Notes under the pieces: generated by a model | The model's input: the letters and a program-made list of their open reading frames with translations, nothing else | Database searches by the model: none | What the model was told of the DNA's origin: nothing | Shown here: positions 30,763 to 37,865 of the stretch, piece after piece | Numbering within the stretch: the stretch's first letter is position 1 | Layout: each line of letters begins with the position of its first letter | Assembly: GCA_017476265.1 (NCBI GenBank) | Contig: JAFVAC010000068.1 | Location: forward strand, 1-37,865 | Direction of reading: 5' to 3' | DNA length: 37,865 nucleotides | From: Clostridia bacterium | GTDB lineage: Bacteria > Bacillota > Clostridia > Christensenellales > DTU072 | Made by a program: the position numbers and the translations under genes

Positions 30763-31815
30763 TTACGGATTATATTGCGCTTCCGCTTTGGTTATGCTGT
30801 CCGGATAGATCTTGGCGAAGTCGTTTTTCATAGAGATGGGCGTGTAGCCTTTGGCTTTGTAATCCGCGGACTTTTTCACCCAGTCCTGCGTCCCCCATTC
30901 GCGCACGTTGTCGTCGGCGACGACCATATACGCTTGCGCCTTATAAGGGTTCCTTTCGTCGATGGCGTAGTTCATCATACTGGTGTCGCTTCCGCTGTTG
31001 CCGAAAGCGAGTATGGGGCGCTGTCCGATCTCGCGTTCGATATAGATGGTCTTGTTGGCGTTGAGGTTCTTTTGGATAAAGCCGCCCGTCAATACAAGGT
31101 CGTCGCCGTTTTCATATTTGAAGTTCATATTGGACGATTCTTCTTCGTGTCCTTTGACTTTAATCTCAAAGTCCGTGCCGATGACGTGCTCGGGCGTGAC
31201 GTAATCCTTAATGGGAGAATTGGCGACGATGGCGCGGGTGGTCGTGCGTTCGGTCCCGCTGACGACGTAGATCGTAAAGCCGTTGTCGTAAAGATAACGT
31301 ACCACTTCCACCATCGGCAGATAAAAGTTGTCGATGTAGCGCATATTGTTGAAACTCTTGGTGTACTTTTTGCCGAACTGAACGACGTAGTCGCTGAATT
31401 CCCGCACGGTCATTCCCGCATAGGCGCGAGCGAAGTCTCTTGCCAAAGCCTCGCCGGCGACGTATCCGGGAGCGATGGACCTTGCGACCTCTTTCAATTC
31501 TTCCGGGACCTTTTCGGGATGATCGACCAAACAGTATTCGATGAACATCATCGTGTCGTAATAAGTATAGTACGTTTCGCAAACGAGCGTGCCGTCCATA
31601 TCGAACACGGCGATCCGGTCTTGTTCCGGGATATAATCCGCCGATTTTTCATCGGTGACCGCGGTGACGTAAGTCGTAAGCGTGTTCAACGCCTCGCTCT
31701 CGTTCCAATACTCGAATTTGAAGCTCTGCTCTTCGCTGTTGTTGCCGCAAGCCACCAAACTGAAGACGGCGACCACCAAAAGCAAGGTTACAATAAGCCT
31801 TTTTACGTTTTTCAT
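30763..31815 (-). CDS. Lipoprotein HAD-superfamily phosphatase
   Basis: 350 aa. Signal peptide with lipobox SLVAC (Cys23). HAD motif I FDMDGTL (71-77; Asp72, Asp74), motif II VVSGTE (about 183-188) and motif IV AFGNSGSDTSMM. There is a large cap insert between motifs I and II. An exported, membrane-bound phosphatase of unknown substrate; pairing with a lipoprotein nucleosidase downstream points to uptake of phosphorylated nucleosides or similar nutrients (inference). AAAGGAG precedes the ATG. Confidence 0.9.
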   Translation of the reverse strand: MKNVKRLIVTLLLVVAVFSLVACGNNSEEQSFKFEYWNESEALNTLTTYVTAVTDEKSADYIPEQDRIAVFDMDGTLVCETYYTYYDTMMFIEYCLVDHPEKVPEELKEVARSIAPGYVAGEALARDFARAYAGMTVREFSDYVVQFGKKYTKSFNNMRYIDNFYLPMVEVVRYLYDNGFTIYVVSGTERTTTRAIVANSPIKDYVTPEHVIGTDFEIKVKGHEEESSNMNFKYENGDDLVLTGGFIQKNLNANKTIYIEREIGQRPILAFGNSGSDTSMMNYAIDERNPYKAQAYMVVADDNVREWGTQDWVKKSADYKAKGYTPISMKNDFAKIYPDSITKAEAQYNP

Positions 31816-31892
31816 CTTTTTTCTCCTTTACAATTCTATTTTATTTGCATAAAACGTAATTACCGCAAAATATTGTCTTTTGCCCATTTTCT

Positions 31893-32342
31893 TTATTTCT
31901 TGCCCGAATAAAACTCTGTGATCGTTTGGTTGCTTTGGATTAGTACGGAACTTTGATGGAATACCTCGATCATTCTGTCCGCGGCATCGTGGACGTCTGC
32001 TATCGTGGTGTCGCTCAAATAGATGACCAAAGTATACTCTTGATAAACCGTCTCTCCGTCTTTCCAACCGCCGTTTGCCTCTTGGATCGTATATCCGCCA
32101 AACTTATCTAAAAGGATCGCTTTCAGTTGTTCTTTCGCTTCGGCGGATCCAAATACAGGGAGATTAGTGTCTTTGTCGTTGGTGCCGAGATACAGCACAA
32201 ACTGCGTGTCCTTAGGCGTTTCGTTCGTAGTCTGTTGCGATTGAGCGTTCAGCATTGGCACCGCAACGGCAAGCGCCGCGACGGATAATCCGATTGCGAC
32301 CACGCAAAGTAAGCAAATTACAATTCCCGTTTTTTTACCCAT
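31893..32342 (-). CDS. Membrane-anchored DUF3574-like protein
   Basis: 149 aa. One N-terminal hydrophobic segment (about 5-32) serves as anchor or signal. The soluble part has the DUF3574 look: GGYTIQEANGGW, then VYQEYTLVIYLSD and FHQSSVLI. The function of that family is unknown to me. AAAGGAG precedes the ATG. It lies 77 bp upstream of the HAD gene and may be co-transcribed with it. Confidence 0.7.
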   Translation of the reverse strand: MGKKTGIVICLLCVVAIGLSVAALAVAVPMLNAQSQQTTNETPKDTQFVLYLGTNDKDTNLPVFGSAEAKEQLKAILLDKFGGYTIQEANGGWKDGETVYQEYTLVIYLSDTTIADVHDAADRMIEVFHQSSVLIQSNQTITEFYSGKK

Positions 32343-32443
32343 ATTCTTACTCCTTTCATTTTATTTATATTTGTTTCATTTTTATCGTTTTACAGTGAAA
32401 ACGCTTTTTCATTATCTCTTACTGCGGGCAGCGCTTTCTCTTC

Positions 32444-33916
32444 TTACTTTTCCGTAATTTCCAATCCAAGCGGATTTTGTTTTTTCTTGTTGTAAAGCAC
32501 CCAAAGGACAATGTACAGGACGAAAAGCGCTCCCGCAAACGCACCGCCGACGGGATAGGCTATCGCGGTTGACAAGCGGAATCCTTCGCTCGACGTCAGG
32601 ATATACGTCATACTGACAGCCGACATAAAGGCTGCCGGAATCGCGGTAAGCAGGGACCCAAAGCGGTATTTCCCTTTTTTTATGAGGTACGCAGTAGCCA
32701 CCCACAAGGAGATCATGGCAAGCGTCTGATTGCTCCATGAGAAATACCGCCAAATAATTTGGAACCCGTTGCCGTTTGAGATGGCAAACCAAGTGAGAAG
32801 ACCGCCGACGGCGAGCAAAGGCAGGGTGATAATAAGGCGGTTTTTGATTTGTTTTTGTTCCAATCTAAAAGTTTCGGCAAGGATCAGTCTTGCGCTTCGG
32901 AAGGCGGTATCGCCCGACGTAACAGGACAAACGACCACGCCGGCGATAGCCAGAATACCGCCGAAAGTGCCAAGGACACCCGTGGATATTTCATAGACGA
33001 CGTTGGATGCGCCGTCCAAAAGAGCCTCGTTCAGAAGTTCGGTCGTACCGTAAAAGGCGACGCCTGCCGCCGCCCAAACGAGAGCGATGACCGACTCACT
33101 GATCATTGCGCCGTAAAAAACTTGGCGTCCCACTTTTTCGCTCGTGATGCACTTGGCAACCATCGGCGACTGCGTAGCGTGAAAACCGGATATTGCGCCG
33201 CAAGCGACCGTGATGAACATATACGGCCACACGGGCGTCCCGTCCGGATGTAAGTTTTTGAGTGACAGTTCGGGGATCGTATACTTGCCGCTCGAAAAGA
33301 TGATACCGCCGATAACCGCCGCCGCCATGACGATGAGCAGTACGCCGAAGACCGGATACAATTTCCCGATCAGTTTATCAATGGGAAGCAGCGTCGCTAA
33401 AAGGTAGTACGCCAAGATAATGATCGCCCAAAACGTGCCGTTCATCCACGATACGGGCACGAGTTTGGCAAGCAATGCTGCCGGACTGGTGACAAACACG
33501 ACGCCGCAAAGGACCAACAGGATGACGGAAAAGATACGCATCACCCATTTGGCGCCTTTGCCGAGATATTCGCCGGAGAGTTCGGCAATGGACGCGCCGC
33601 CATGCCGTTCGCTTATCATACCCGACATATAGTCGTGCACCGCGCCGCCTAAGATAGACCCGAGAACGATCCACAAAAAGACGACGGGGCCGAAAACCGC
33701 GCCCATCAACGCGCCGAAGATCGGTCCGGTCCCGGCGATATTCAGTAACTGTACCAAAAACGCTTTCCACGTCTTCATCGGCACGCAGTCCACGCCGTCG
33801 TTTTTCTCTACGGCAGGAGTCGTTCTGTCGTCGATGGCAAAAATCTTTTGCGTGACGCGGCTATAAACGAGATATCCGACCACCAATACCGCAAATGCGA
33901 TCAATAATGAAATCAT
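32444..33916 (-). CDS. cstA: CstA-family transporter (carbon starvation protein)
   Basis: 490 aa with about 13-14 membrane segments. The CstA signature region is clear: NIAGTGPIFGALMGAVFGP (59-77), WIVLGSILGGAVHDYMSGM (82-100), RHGGASIAEL and SGFHATQSPMVAKC. Members import peptides or pyruvate; this is the short Bacillota form, compared with about 700 aa for E. coli CstA. GGGAG precedes the ATG and a consensus promoter lies at 33935-33964. Substrate not deducible here. Confidence 0.92.
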   Translation of the reverse strand: MISLLIAFAVLVVGYLVYSRVTQKIFAIDDRTTPAVEKNDGVDCVPMKTWKAFLVQLLNIAGTGPIFGALMGAVFGPVVFLWIVLGSILGGAVHDYMSGMISERHGGASIAELSGEYLGKGAKWVMRIFSVILLVLCGVVFVTSPAALLAKLVPVSWMNGTFWAIIILAYYLLATLLPIDKLIGKLYPVFGVLLIVMAAAVIGGIIFSSGKYTIPELSLKNLHPDGTPVWPYMFITVACGAISGFHATQSPMVAKCITSEKVGRQVFYGAMISESVIALVWAAAGVAFYGTTELLNEALLDGASNVVYEISTGVLGTFGGILAIAGVVVCPVTSGDTAFRSARLILAETFRLEQKQIKNRLIITLPLLAVGGLLTWFAISNGNGFQIIWRYFSWSNQTLAMISLWVATAYLIKKGKYRFGSLLTAIPAAFMSAVSMTYILTSSEGFRLSTAIAYPVGGAFAGALFVLYIVLWVLYNKKKQNPLGLEITEK

Positions 33917-33934
33917 ATTGTCTCCCGATTTTCA

Positions 33935-33964
33935 ATTATAGCCCTAGCCGATTTCATTTGTCAA
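33935..33964 (-). promoter_or_regulatory. cstA promoter
   Basis: Leftward -35 TTGACA (33964-33959), 18-bp spacer, -10 TATAAT (33940-33935). It lies in the 57-bp gap after the upstream lipoprotein gene. Confidence 0.75.
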
Positions 33965-33973
33965 TTTTGATTC

Positions 33974-34354
33974 TTACAGTTTCGAGTCCGTTCTCGCTTG
34001 TTTGGTGGCGAAATAGACGACTTGGTTGTTTTGACCGCCCAAAAGACCCTCCATGTGCATAAAAGTATATTCGTTAGAAGCGGTGTCTATCGACGTAAAG
34101 AGGAATATGTGTATTTCTTCACTGTTTTTGACTGCATAGACGTAGCGTTCCAACGTGGCGGAGGATACGGAAGGCAACGCGTCAGGCGTTTCAACGTACT
34201 CTTCGCCGGTAAGCTCGGTTACCGTATAACCGGCATTTTTCAAGTTCTCTTTCGCTTCGTCAAAACTTGTATTGTTGAACAACGAGCATCCGGCAAAGGA
34301 AAGTATGACCGTCAAAACGGTAATGGCGAGCAATAAACTTTCCGACTTTTTCAT
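33974..34354 (-). CDS. Small lipoprotein of unknown function
   Basis: 126 aa from ATG 34354 (MKKSESLLLAITV), chosen because it begins a standard lipoprotein signal peptide with lipobox SFAGC; a frame to 34393 would put 13 extra residues ahead of it. AAAGGAGA lies about 12 nt upstream. The mature part has no motif I recognise; the SFDEAKENLKNAGYTVTEL stretch is typical of small secreted Bacillota lipoproteins. No terminator separates it from the cstA promoter. Confidence 0.75.
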   Translation of the reverse strand: MKKSESLLLAITVLTVILSFAGCSLFNNTSFDEAKENLKNAGYTVTELTGEEYVETPDALPSVSSATLERYVYAVKNSEEIHIFLFTSIDTASNEYTFMHMEGLLGGQNNQVVYFATKQARTDSKL

Positions 34355-34420
34355 AAAAATTATAAAGTCTCCTTTTATAAAGTAGTTACTCAATATATAT
34401 TATACCAATCAACTTGTAAC

Positions 34421-34466
34421 AAAAGCGCGACAAATCTGCCATCTTGGGAAAACTTGTCACGCTTTT
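34421..34466 (-). terminator. Bidirectional terminator hairpin
   Basis: AAAAGCGCGACAA (34421-34433) pairs with TTGTCACGCTTTT (34454-34466) with one mismatch, and T runs occur in both directions. It overlaps the stop codon of the 36-aa gene. Confidence 0.65.
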
Positions 34467-34567
34467 TTGTAAATTATACGGTCGATAAGTACCGCCGCCG
34501 TAAGTCCTACGAGGGTGATCGCCAATGGCAATATCATCAATAATACGTTTACTGTTTTCGCCGTCAT
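34457..34567 (-). CDS. 36-aa single-pass membrane peptide
   Basis: The sequence begins MTAKTVNVLLMILPLAITLV and ends in IIYKKA: a short polar start, about 22 hydrophobic residues and a basic end, i.e. one transmembrane helix with a positively charged tail. A plausible promoter is present at 34594-34622 and a terminator at its stop codon, so it has a full transcription unit. The SD is weak (GGAAG touches the ATG). No family recognised; too short for usual gene finders. Confidence 0.5.
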   Translation of the reverse strand: MTAKTVNVLLMILPLAITLVGLTAAVLIDRIIYKKA

Positions 34568-34593
34568 CTTCCGGTACTCTCTTAACTTAGGCT

Positions 34594-34622
34594 ATTATAT
34601 CATATCGATCGGCAAAAGTCGA
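34594..34622 (-). promoter_or_regulatory. Possible promoter of the 36-aa membrane peptide
   Basis: Leftward -35 TCGACT (34622-34617), 17-bp spacer, -10 TATAAT (34599-34594). The -10 is perfect, the -35 imperfect. Confidence 0.5.
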
Positions 34623-34856
34623 GAAAAAGCCAATCCCCACCTTCGTATTAAGAAAAAACGAAAACGCGATAGATCGGTAGTCCTAAGTCTTTCTCCTGAA
34701 AGCGACGAAATTTGACTGTTTTTTACCGCAAAAACGGCGCGGTGGCAAAAAACGCGTTTTTGGCATTCGTTATGAGTGAGAGTTATTCCCGAAATAGCTA
34801 TTCATATCAAAACCGCCTTTTGACATTTTGCGATAGAAATCGTTCTTGACGAGGGG
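34623..34856. other. Divergent intergenic region
   Basis: No gene supported. It contains an ACCGC/GCGGT hairpin (about 34727-34745) and a perfect 14-bp palindrome AAAAACGCGTTTTT (34748-34761), with no obvious role. Confidence 0.4.
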
Positions 34857-34885
34857 TTTACAGGCGGCGTTCAGGGGGGTATAAT
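34857..34885 (+). promoter_or_regulatory. Promoter of the VWA lipoprotein gene
   Basis: -35 TTTACA (34857-34862), 17-bp spacer, -10 TATAAT (34880-34885). SD GGAGG follows before the ATG at 34942. Confidence 0.75.
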
Positions 34886-34941
34886 AGAGGGGAAGAGAAG
34901 TTTTTCTTCTATGAAGAAATCGGAAAAAGGAGGATGTTGAG

Positions 34942-36360
34942 ATGAAAAATAGAATATTCTTACTGCTGACCGTCTTATTGTTGATCTTTGCGCTGGCGGC
35001 GTGCGGAGGGACCGATTCTTCGTCGGGAGGGAAGGGTTCCGCGCCTTCGGGAGCGAAGGAGAGACCGGACGGAGAAATGACGCGCCCGGAGGCTTCGATG
35101 GACGTCTCCGGCGATTATTCCGGTTATGACGGATACGTCATCTCCGACGGCTCCGTGGGAGAGGGAAACGGGATCGATCGGCAGATCGGCGCCGGGCAGA
35201 TCACCGCTTCGGCGTGGGACGACAACGAGAACTACGACGAGTGGAAAGCGCTTTTTGACGAACCGGTCGTCGAGTCCGACGGAAACGAAGGCACAAAGGT
35301 CGTATCGGCAGGAGGAAAATTCCTCCCCTACAAGGTTGACGACTGGGGAGCCATGACGCAGCGGCGCGTGAAAGTCACCGTGACAAAGGGCGGAGAGCCC
35401 GTCGCGGGAGCCGAGGCGTCCTTTTTTGACGATGAGCAGCGGGAATACCGGGCGCGCACCAACGCGTCCGGCGTGGCGTATCTCTTTCCGTCGGCGGGGC
35501 AGGGGCGCGTGATCGTCCGATCCGGAGAGGTCGAAGCGACGGCGGATTTTACGGCGGAGGACAGGGACTTGATCGTGGAAGTGGAAGAGGCGATAGAAAA
35601 GGAGAACGTCATCAAGTTGATGCTGGTGGTGGACGCCACCGGGTCGATGGGGGATGAGATGGAATATCTTGCCGTCGAACTCGCCGACGTGATCCGACGC
35701 GTATCCGAGGAAAGCGATGCAAGGATCGACCTCGCGCTGTTGTTCTATCGGGACAAGCACGACGAAGAGGAGTTCGCCTATACCGCCTTCCGGACCGTGA
35801 CCGAGGAGACGGGATTGAGCGAGCAGCTCGCAGTCCTGGCGGCGCAGGAGGCTATAGGTGGCGGAGACTATCCCGAAGCGATGGACCAAGCGATGGAGAT
35901 GGCGGTCAACGAGGACTGGGGCGAGGAGAACGCGACGCGGATCATCATACTCGTCCTGGACGCGCCGCCGCACGACAAAGCCGACAAGAAAAGCACTTAT
36001 GCCTCCGCCCTGACGATCGCCGCGGCAAAAGGGATCCGCGTCTGCCCGGTGCTGTGCAGCGGAGCCGACACCCTGTGCGAGTACGTCGTGCGCCTTGGCG
36101 CCCTCTGTACGGGAGGGACGTTCGTGTATGTGACGGACGACTCCGGCATAGGCGGCGAGCACCTCGACCCCGAGATCCCGGACGTACCCGTGGAATATCT
36201 CAACGAACTCCTGATAAGAGTCATTATAGGTCATCATACAGGTGACTTCGGGACCCCGAAGTCGATTTACGGCGACGACAAAGGGCAACAAACGGAGCCG
36301 GGAAAAGAGCCGGAGGAAGAGGGCGACGACTCCGCTTTGATCGAAGAGCCGTCGGAGTAG
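34942..36360 (+). CDS. VWA-domain lipoprotein
   Basis: 472 aa. Signal peptide with lipobox LAAC (Cys21), then a low-complexity acidic/Gly/Ser linker. Residues about 141-185 form an Ig/carboxypeptidase-regulatory-like module (VKVTVTKGGEPVAGAEASFF). The von Willebrand A domain starts near 223, with the MIDAS motif VVDATGSMGDE (229-239; the metal-binding DxTxS variant of DxSxS). The C-terminus is acidic. A surface-anchored, metal-dependent adhesion or binding protein is likely. SD AAGGAGG precedes the ATG; it has its own promoter and terminator. Its partner is not known. Confidence 0.88.
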   Translation: MKNRIFLLLTVLLLIFALAACGGTDSSSGGKGSAPSGAKERPDGEMTRPEASMDVSGDYSGYDGYVISDGSVGEGNGIDRQIGAGQITASAWDDNENYDEWKALFDEPVVESDGNEGTKVVSAGGKFLPYKVDDWGAMTQRRVKVTVTKGGEPVAGAEASFFDDEQREYRARTNASGVAYLFPSAGQGRVIVRSGEVEATADFTAEDRDLIVEVEEAIEKENVIKLMLVVDATGSMGDEMEYLAVELADVIRRVSEESDARIDLALLFYRDKHDEEEFAYTAFRTVTEETGLSEQLAVLAAQEAIGGGDYPEAMDQAMEMAVNEDWGEENATRIIILVLDAPPHDKADKKSTYASALTIAAAKGIRVCPVLCSGADTLCEYVVRLGALCTGGTFVYVTDDSGIGGEHLDPEIPDVPVEYLNELLIRVIIGHHTGDFGTPKSIYGDDKGQQTEPGKEPEEEGDDSALIEEPSE

Positions 36361-36409
36361 ACCGACCGAATCCGAAAAATCCGAGCGCTTAGCGGCGTTC
36401 GGAAAAAGC

Positions 36410-36433
36410 AAGCGGGTCAAAGCCCGCTTTTTT
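36410..36433 (+). terminator. Terminator after the VWA gene
   Basis: Stem AAGCGGG / CCCGCTT with loop TCAAAG, followed by a run of T. Confidence 0.85.
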
Positions 36434-36450
36434 ATCGGGAGCGAATTTGA

Positions 36451-36479
36451 TGGACAAAACGCTTTTTGGCGAGTACAAT
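36451..36479 (+). promoter_or_regulatory. Promoter of the phosphodiesterase-transporter pair
   Basis: -35 TGGACA (36451-36456), 17-bp spacer, -10 TACAAT (36474-36479). The ATG lies at 36488, so transcription would start at or next to the start codon. Confidence 0.6.
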
Positions 36480-36487
36480 AGAGGGGT

Positions 36488-37009
36488 ATGAAATACCTGT
36501 TTGCTTCCGACGTCCACGGGTCGGTCTTCGATATGTATACGCTGGCGGAGAGGATCGGGCAAGAAAAGCCTGACAAGGTCGTGTTTTTGGGCGACTTCTG
36601 CGGCAGGGGAGAGCCAAAACTCTTCCGCGAGGCGGTCGAAAAGATCAAGGCGCCGATCGTCTATGTGGACGGCAACTGCGACGAGGACTACGCTTTGGAG
36701 AGATACGGTCTTGCGAGCGTGGGGATCGAGTACGTGGACTACGCCTTCGGCAGGCGGATCTACTGCACGCACGGACACATCAAAAACAGGCTCAACCCGC
36801 CCGACTATCTGACGGAGGGGGACCTGTTCGTTTACGGGCACCTGCACGTCCCGTTCATCGAGAAGCAGGACGGCGTGTGGTACCTCAACTGCGGGAGCAT
36901 GGCGCGGCCGCGCGGGAGCAGTGTGAAGACCTATGCGGTCGTGGAGGACGGCGTGGCGAGAATAAAAGACGGTGAATACGGAGACACCCTTACGGAAGTT
37001 GTTTTATGA
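36488..37009 (+). CDS. YfcE/MJ0936-type metallophosphodiesterase
   Basis: 173 aa. Calcineurin-like phosphoesterase motifs in order: ASDVHG (6-11; Asp8, His10), VFLGDFCG (32-39), VDGNCDE (60-66), THGH (about 94-97) and GHLHVPF (117-123). Small enzymes of this family hydrolyse phosphodiesters with Mn or similar metals; physiological substrates are unclear. The start is fixed by the KYLFASDVHG N-terminus. GAGGGG lies only 2 nt from the ATG and the promoter leaves almost no leader, so the mRNA may be leaderless. It overlaps the next gene by 4 bp (ATGA). Confidence 0.92.
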   Translation: MKYLFASDVHGSVFDMYTLAERIGQEKPDKVVFLGDFCGRGEPKLFREAVEKIKAPIVYVDGNCDEDYALERYGLASVGIEYVDYAFGRRIYCTHGHIKNRLNPPDYLTEGDLFVYGHLHVPFIEKQDGVWYLNCGSMARPRGSSVKTYAVVEDGVARIKDGEYGDTLTEVVL

Positions 37010-37865
37010 CGTTGAGCAATAAAAAGAAAGTGACCCTGTCTTATCTGGCGCTCTTTGCGACCTCTCTGATCTTCGGGAGTTCTTTCTTCATCCTTAAAGA
37101 CGCAGTGACCGCTCTGCCGACCTTTTTTGTGATGGCTTTCCGTTTTTCAGTAGGCTCTGTAGCGGTGGGGCTGATCTTTTTGAAGAGTCTTTTGCAGATC
37201 AAGTGGAGGGGGCTTTTACACGGTATGGGCGTGGGGCTGATCCTTCTTGCCGCGTACACTCTGCAGACGCTCGGATTGCAGTACACCACCCCGGGCAAAA
37301 ACGCCTTTTTGACGGCGACATACGTCGTGCTGGTACCTTTTGTAATGTGGCTCTTTTTCAAGGAAAAACCGAAGAAAAAGAACATTATAGCAGCGGTCCT
37401 TTGCTTTGCCGGGATCGGGTTCATATCCCTGAGTACGCAGGTCAACGTCAACATAGGCGACGCTCTGACCGTCGCAAGCGGGGTGTTTTATGCCTTGCAG
37501 ATCTCTTTGATCAAGCACTTTACCGACGAGGACGAGCCGGGGCACTTGTTGTTCGGTGAAGTCGTCACGACGGCGGTGGGTTTATGGATCATCACGGCGT
37601 GTACGGGGCAGGTCCCGCAGCGGATCGAGCCGGAGCAGGTCTTTCCGTTGGTGTATCTCGCCGTTGCGGTGACGGGACTTGCGCAGACGATGCAGACGTT
37701 GGGGCAAAAGTACACTTCGGCGAACACGTCCTCCCTTCTGATCAGTCTGGAGGCGCCTTTCGGCGTCATCTTCAGCGTGATCTTTTACGGAGAGAGACCT
37801 TCGTCCAAGGTCTATATCGGATTCATCATCATCTTTTTGGCGGTGATGGTCAGCGAGATCGATTG
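37006..37865 (+). CDS. EamA/DMT-family transporter (3' end beyond window)
   Basis: At least 286 codons, open to the window edge. Ten hydrophobic segments in two repeats, as in EamA proteins: SYLALFATSLIFGSSFFILK and VMAFRFSVGSVAVGL in the first half, FGVIFSVIFYGERPSSKVYIG near the end of the second. A drug/metabolite-type exporter or importer; substrate unknown. Its ATG overlaps the stop of the phosphodiesterase gene (ATGA), so the two are translationally coupled. Family length (about 295-300 aa) suggests only a few residues are missing. Confidence 0.9.
   Translation, partial: MTLSNKKKVTLSYLALFATSLIFGSSFFILKDAVTALPTFFVMAFRFSVGSVAVGLIFLKSLLQIKWRGLLHGMGVGLILLAAYTLQTLGLQYTTPGKNAFLTATYVVLVPFVMWLFFKEKPKKKNIIAAVLCFAGIGFISLSTQVNVNIGDALTVASGVFYALQISLIKHFTDEDEPGHLLFGEVVTTAVGLWIITACTGQVPQRIEPEQVFPLVYLAVAVTGLAQTMQTLGQKYTSANTSSLLISLEAPFGVIFSVIFYGERPSSKVYIGFIIIFLAVMVSEID

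Noticed and set aside
30775..31911. 378-aa rightward reading frame opposite the HAD phosphatase gene
   Set aside because: It is a mirror of a well-supported gene with HAD motifs; it has no SD and no recognisable domain.
34975..36648. 557-aa leftward reading frame opposite the VWA gene
   Set aside because: It is antisense to a gene with promoter, lipoprotein signal, MIDAS motif and terminator. Its own translation is low-complexity Arg/Val/His-rich and matches no family.

Overview
The window looks like a chromosomal segment of a Bacillota (Clostridia-like) bacterium. The evidence is purine-rich Shine-Dalgarno (SD) sequences, sigma-A type promoters with 17-18 bp spacers, U-tailed terminators, small lipoproteins with a Cys lipobox, and a pMV158-type mobilisation module. 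I cannot name the species. It opens with the last ~30 nt of a 16S rRNA gene, with no 23S gene behind it. Two parS-like sites flank the first gene, which suggests a position near the replication origin.

Host left arm (1-4983): UDP-galactopyranose mutase between the two parS-like sites; a TetR regulator with tandem operators and a GPH-family sugar symporter; a beta-carbonic anhydrase; and tRNA-Thr(GGT) preceded by two truncated copies of its own 5' half behind a consensus promoter.

Integrated element (about 4936-29729, ~24.8 kb, visibly more AT-rich across its middle): it sits in tRNA-Thr. An 18-bp copy of the anticodon-arm sequence recurs at 29712-29729, and TTGGCTACA-type repeats lie at both ends. 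The left part is the mobility module: tyrosine integrase, excisionase, small ORF, ribbon-helix-helix-like protein, TnpV-like protein, MobV relaxase (probably starting at an AUU codon) and a pMV158-like oriT. It also carries a Fic protein with operator repeats and an unrecognised protein. The core is an eight-gene leftward operon, 25654 to 11949, headed by an XRE regulator. It encodes an SspD-B-C-A single-strand DNA phosphorothioation set (PP-loop sulfurtransferase with zinc ribbon and ferredoxin parts, DUF4007 protein, 1215-aa ATPase, cysteine desulfurase). Next come four effector-like genes: SF2 helicase, GHKL/MORC-type ATPase, PLD-family nuclease and a PD-(D/E)xK-like protein. I read this as a phosphorothioate-based anti-phage system with an unusual effector set. 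To its right are a HEPN-motif protein and an AAA/DUF4143-type ATPase, each with its own promoter. A 33-bp-period repeat and remnants lie before the right junction.

Host right arm (29730-37865): mostly leftward genes. They are a lipoprotein MTA/SAH nucleosidase, a lipoprotein HAD phosphatase, a DUF3574-like protein, a CstA-family transporter, a small lipoprotein and a 36-aa membrane peptide. Rightward genes follow: a VWA-domain lipoprotein, a YfcE-type phosphodiesterase and an EamA-family transporter that runs off the window. All functions are inferred from motifs read by eye; no database search was run.
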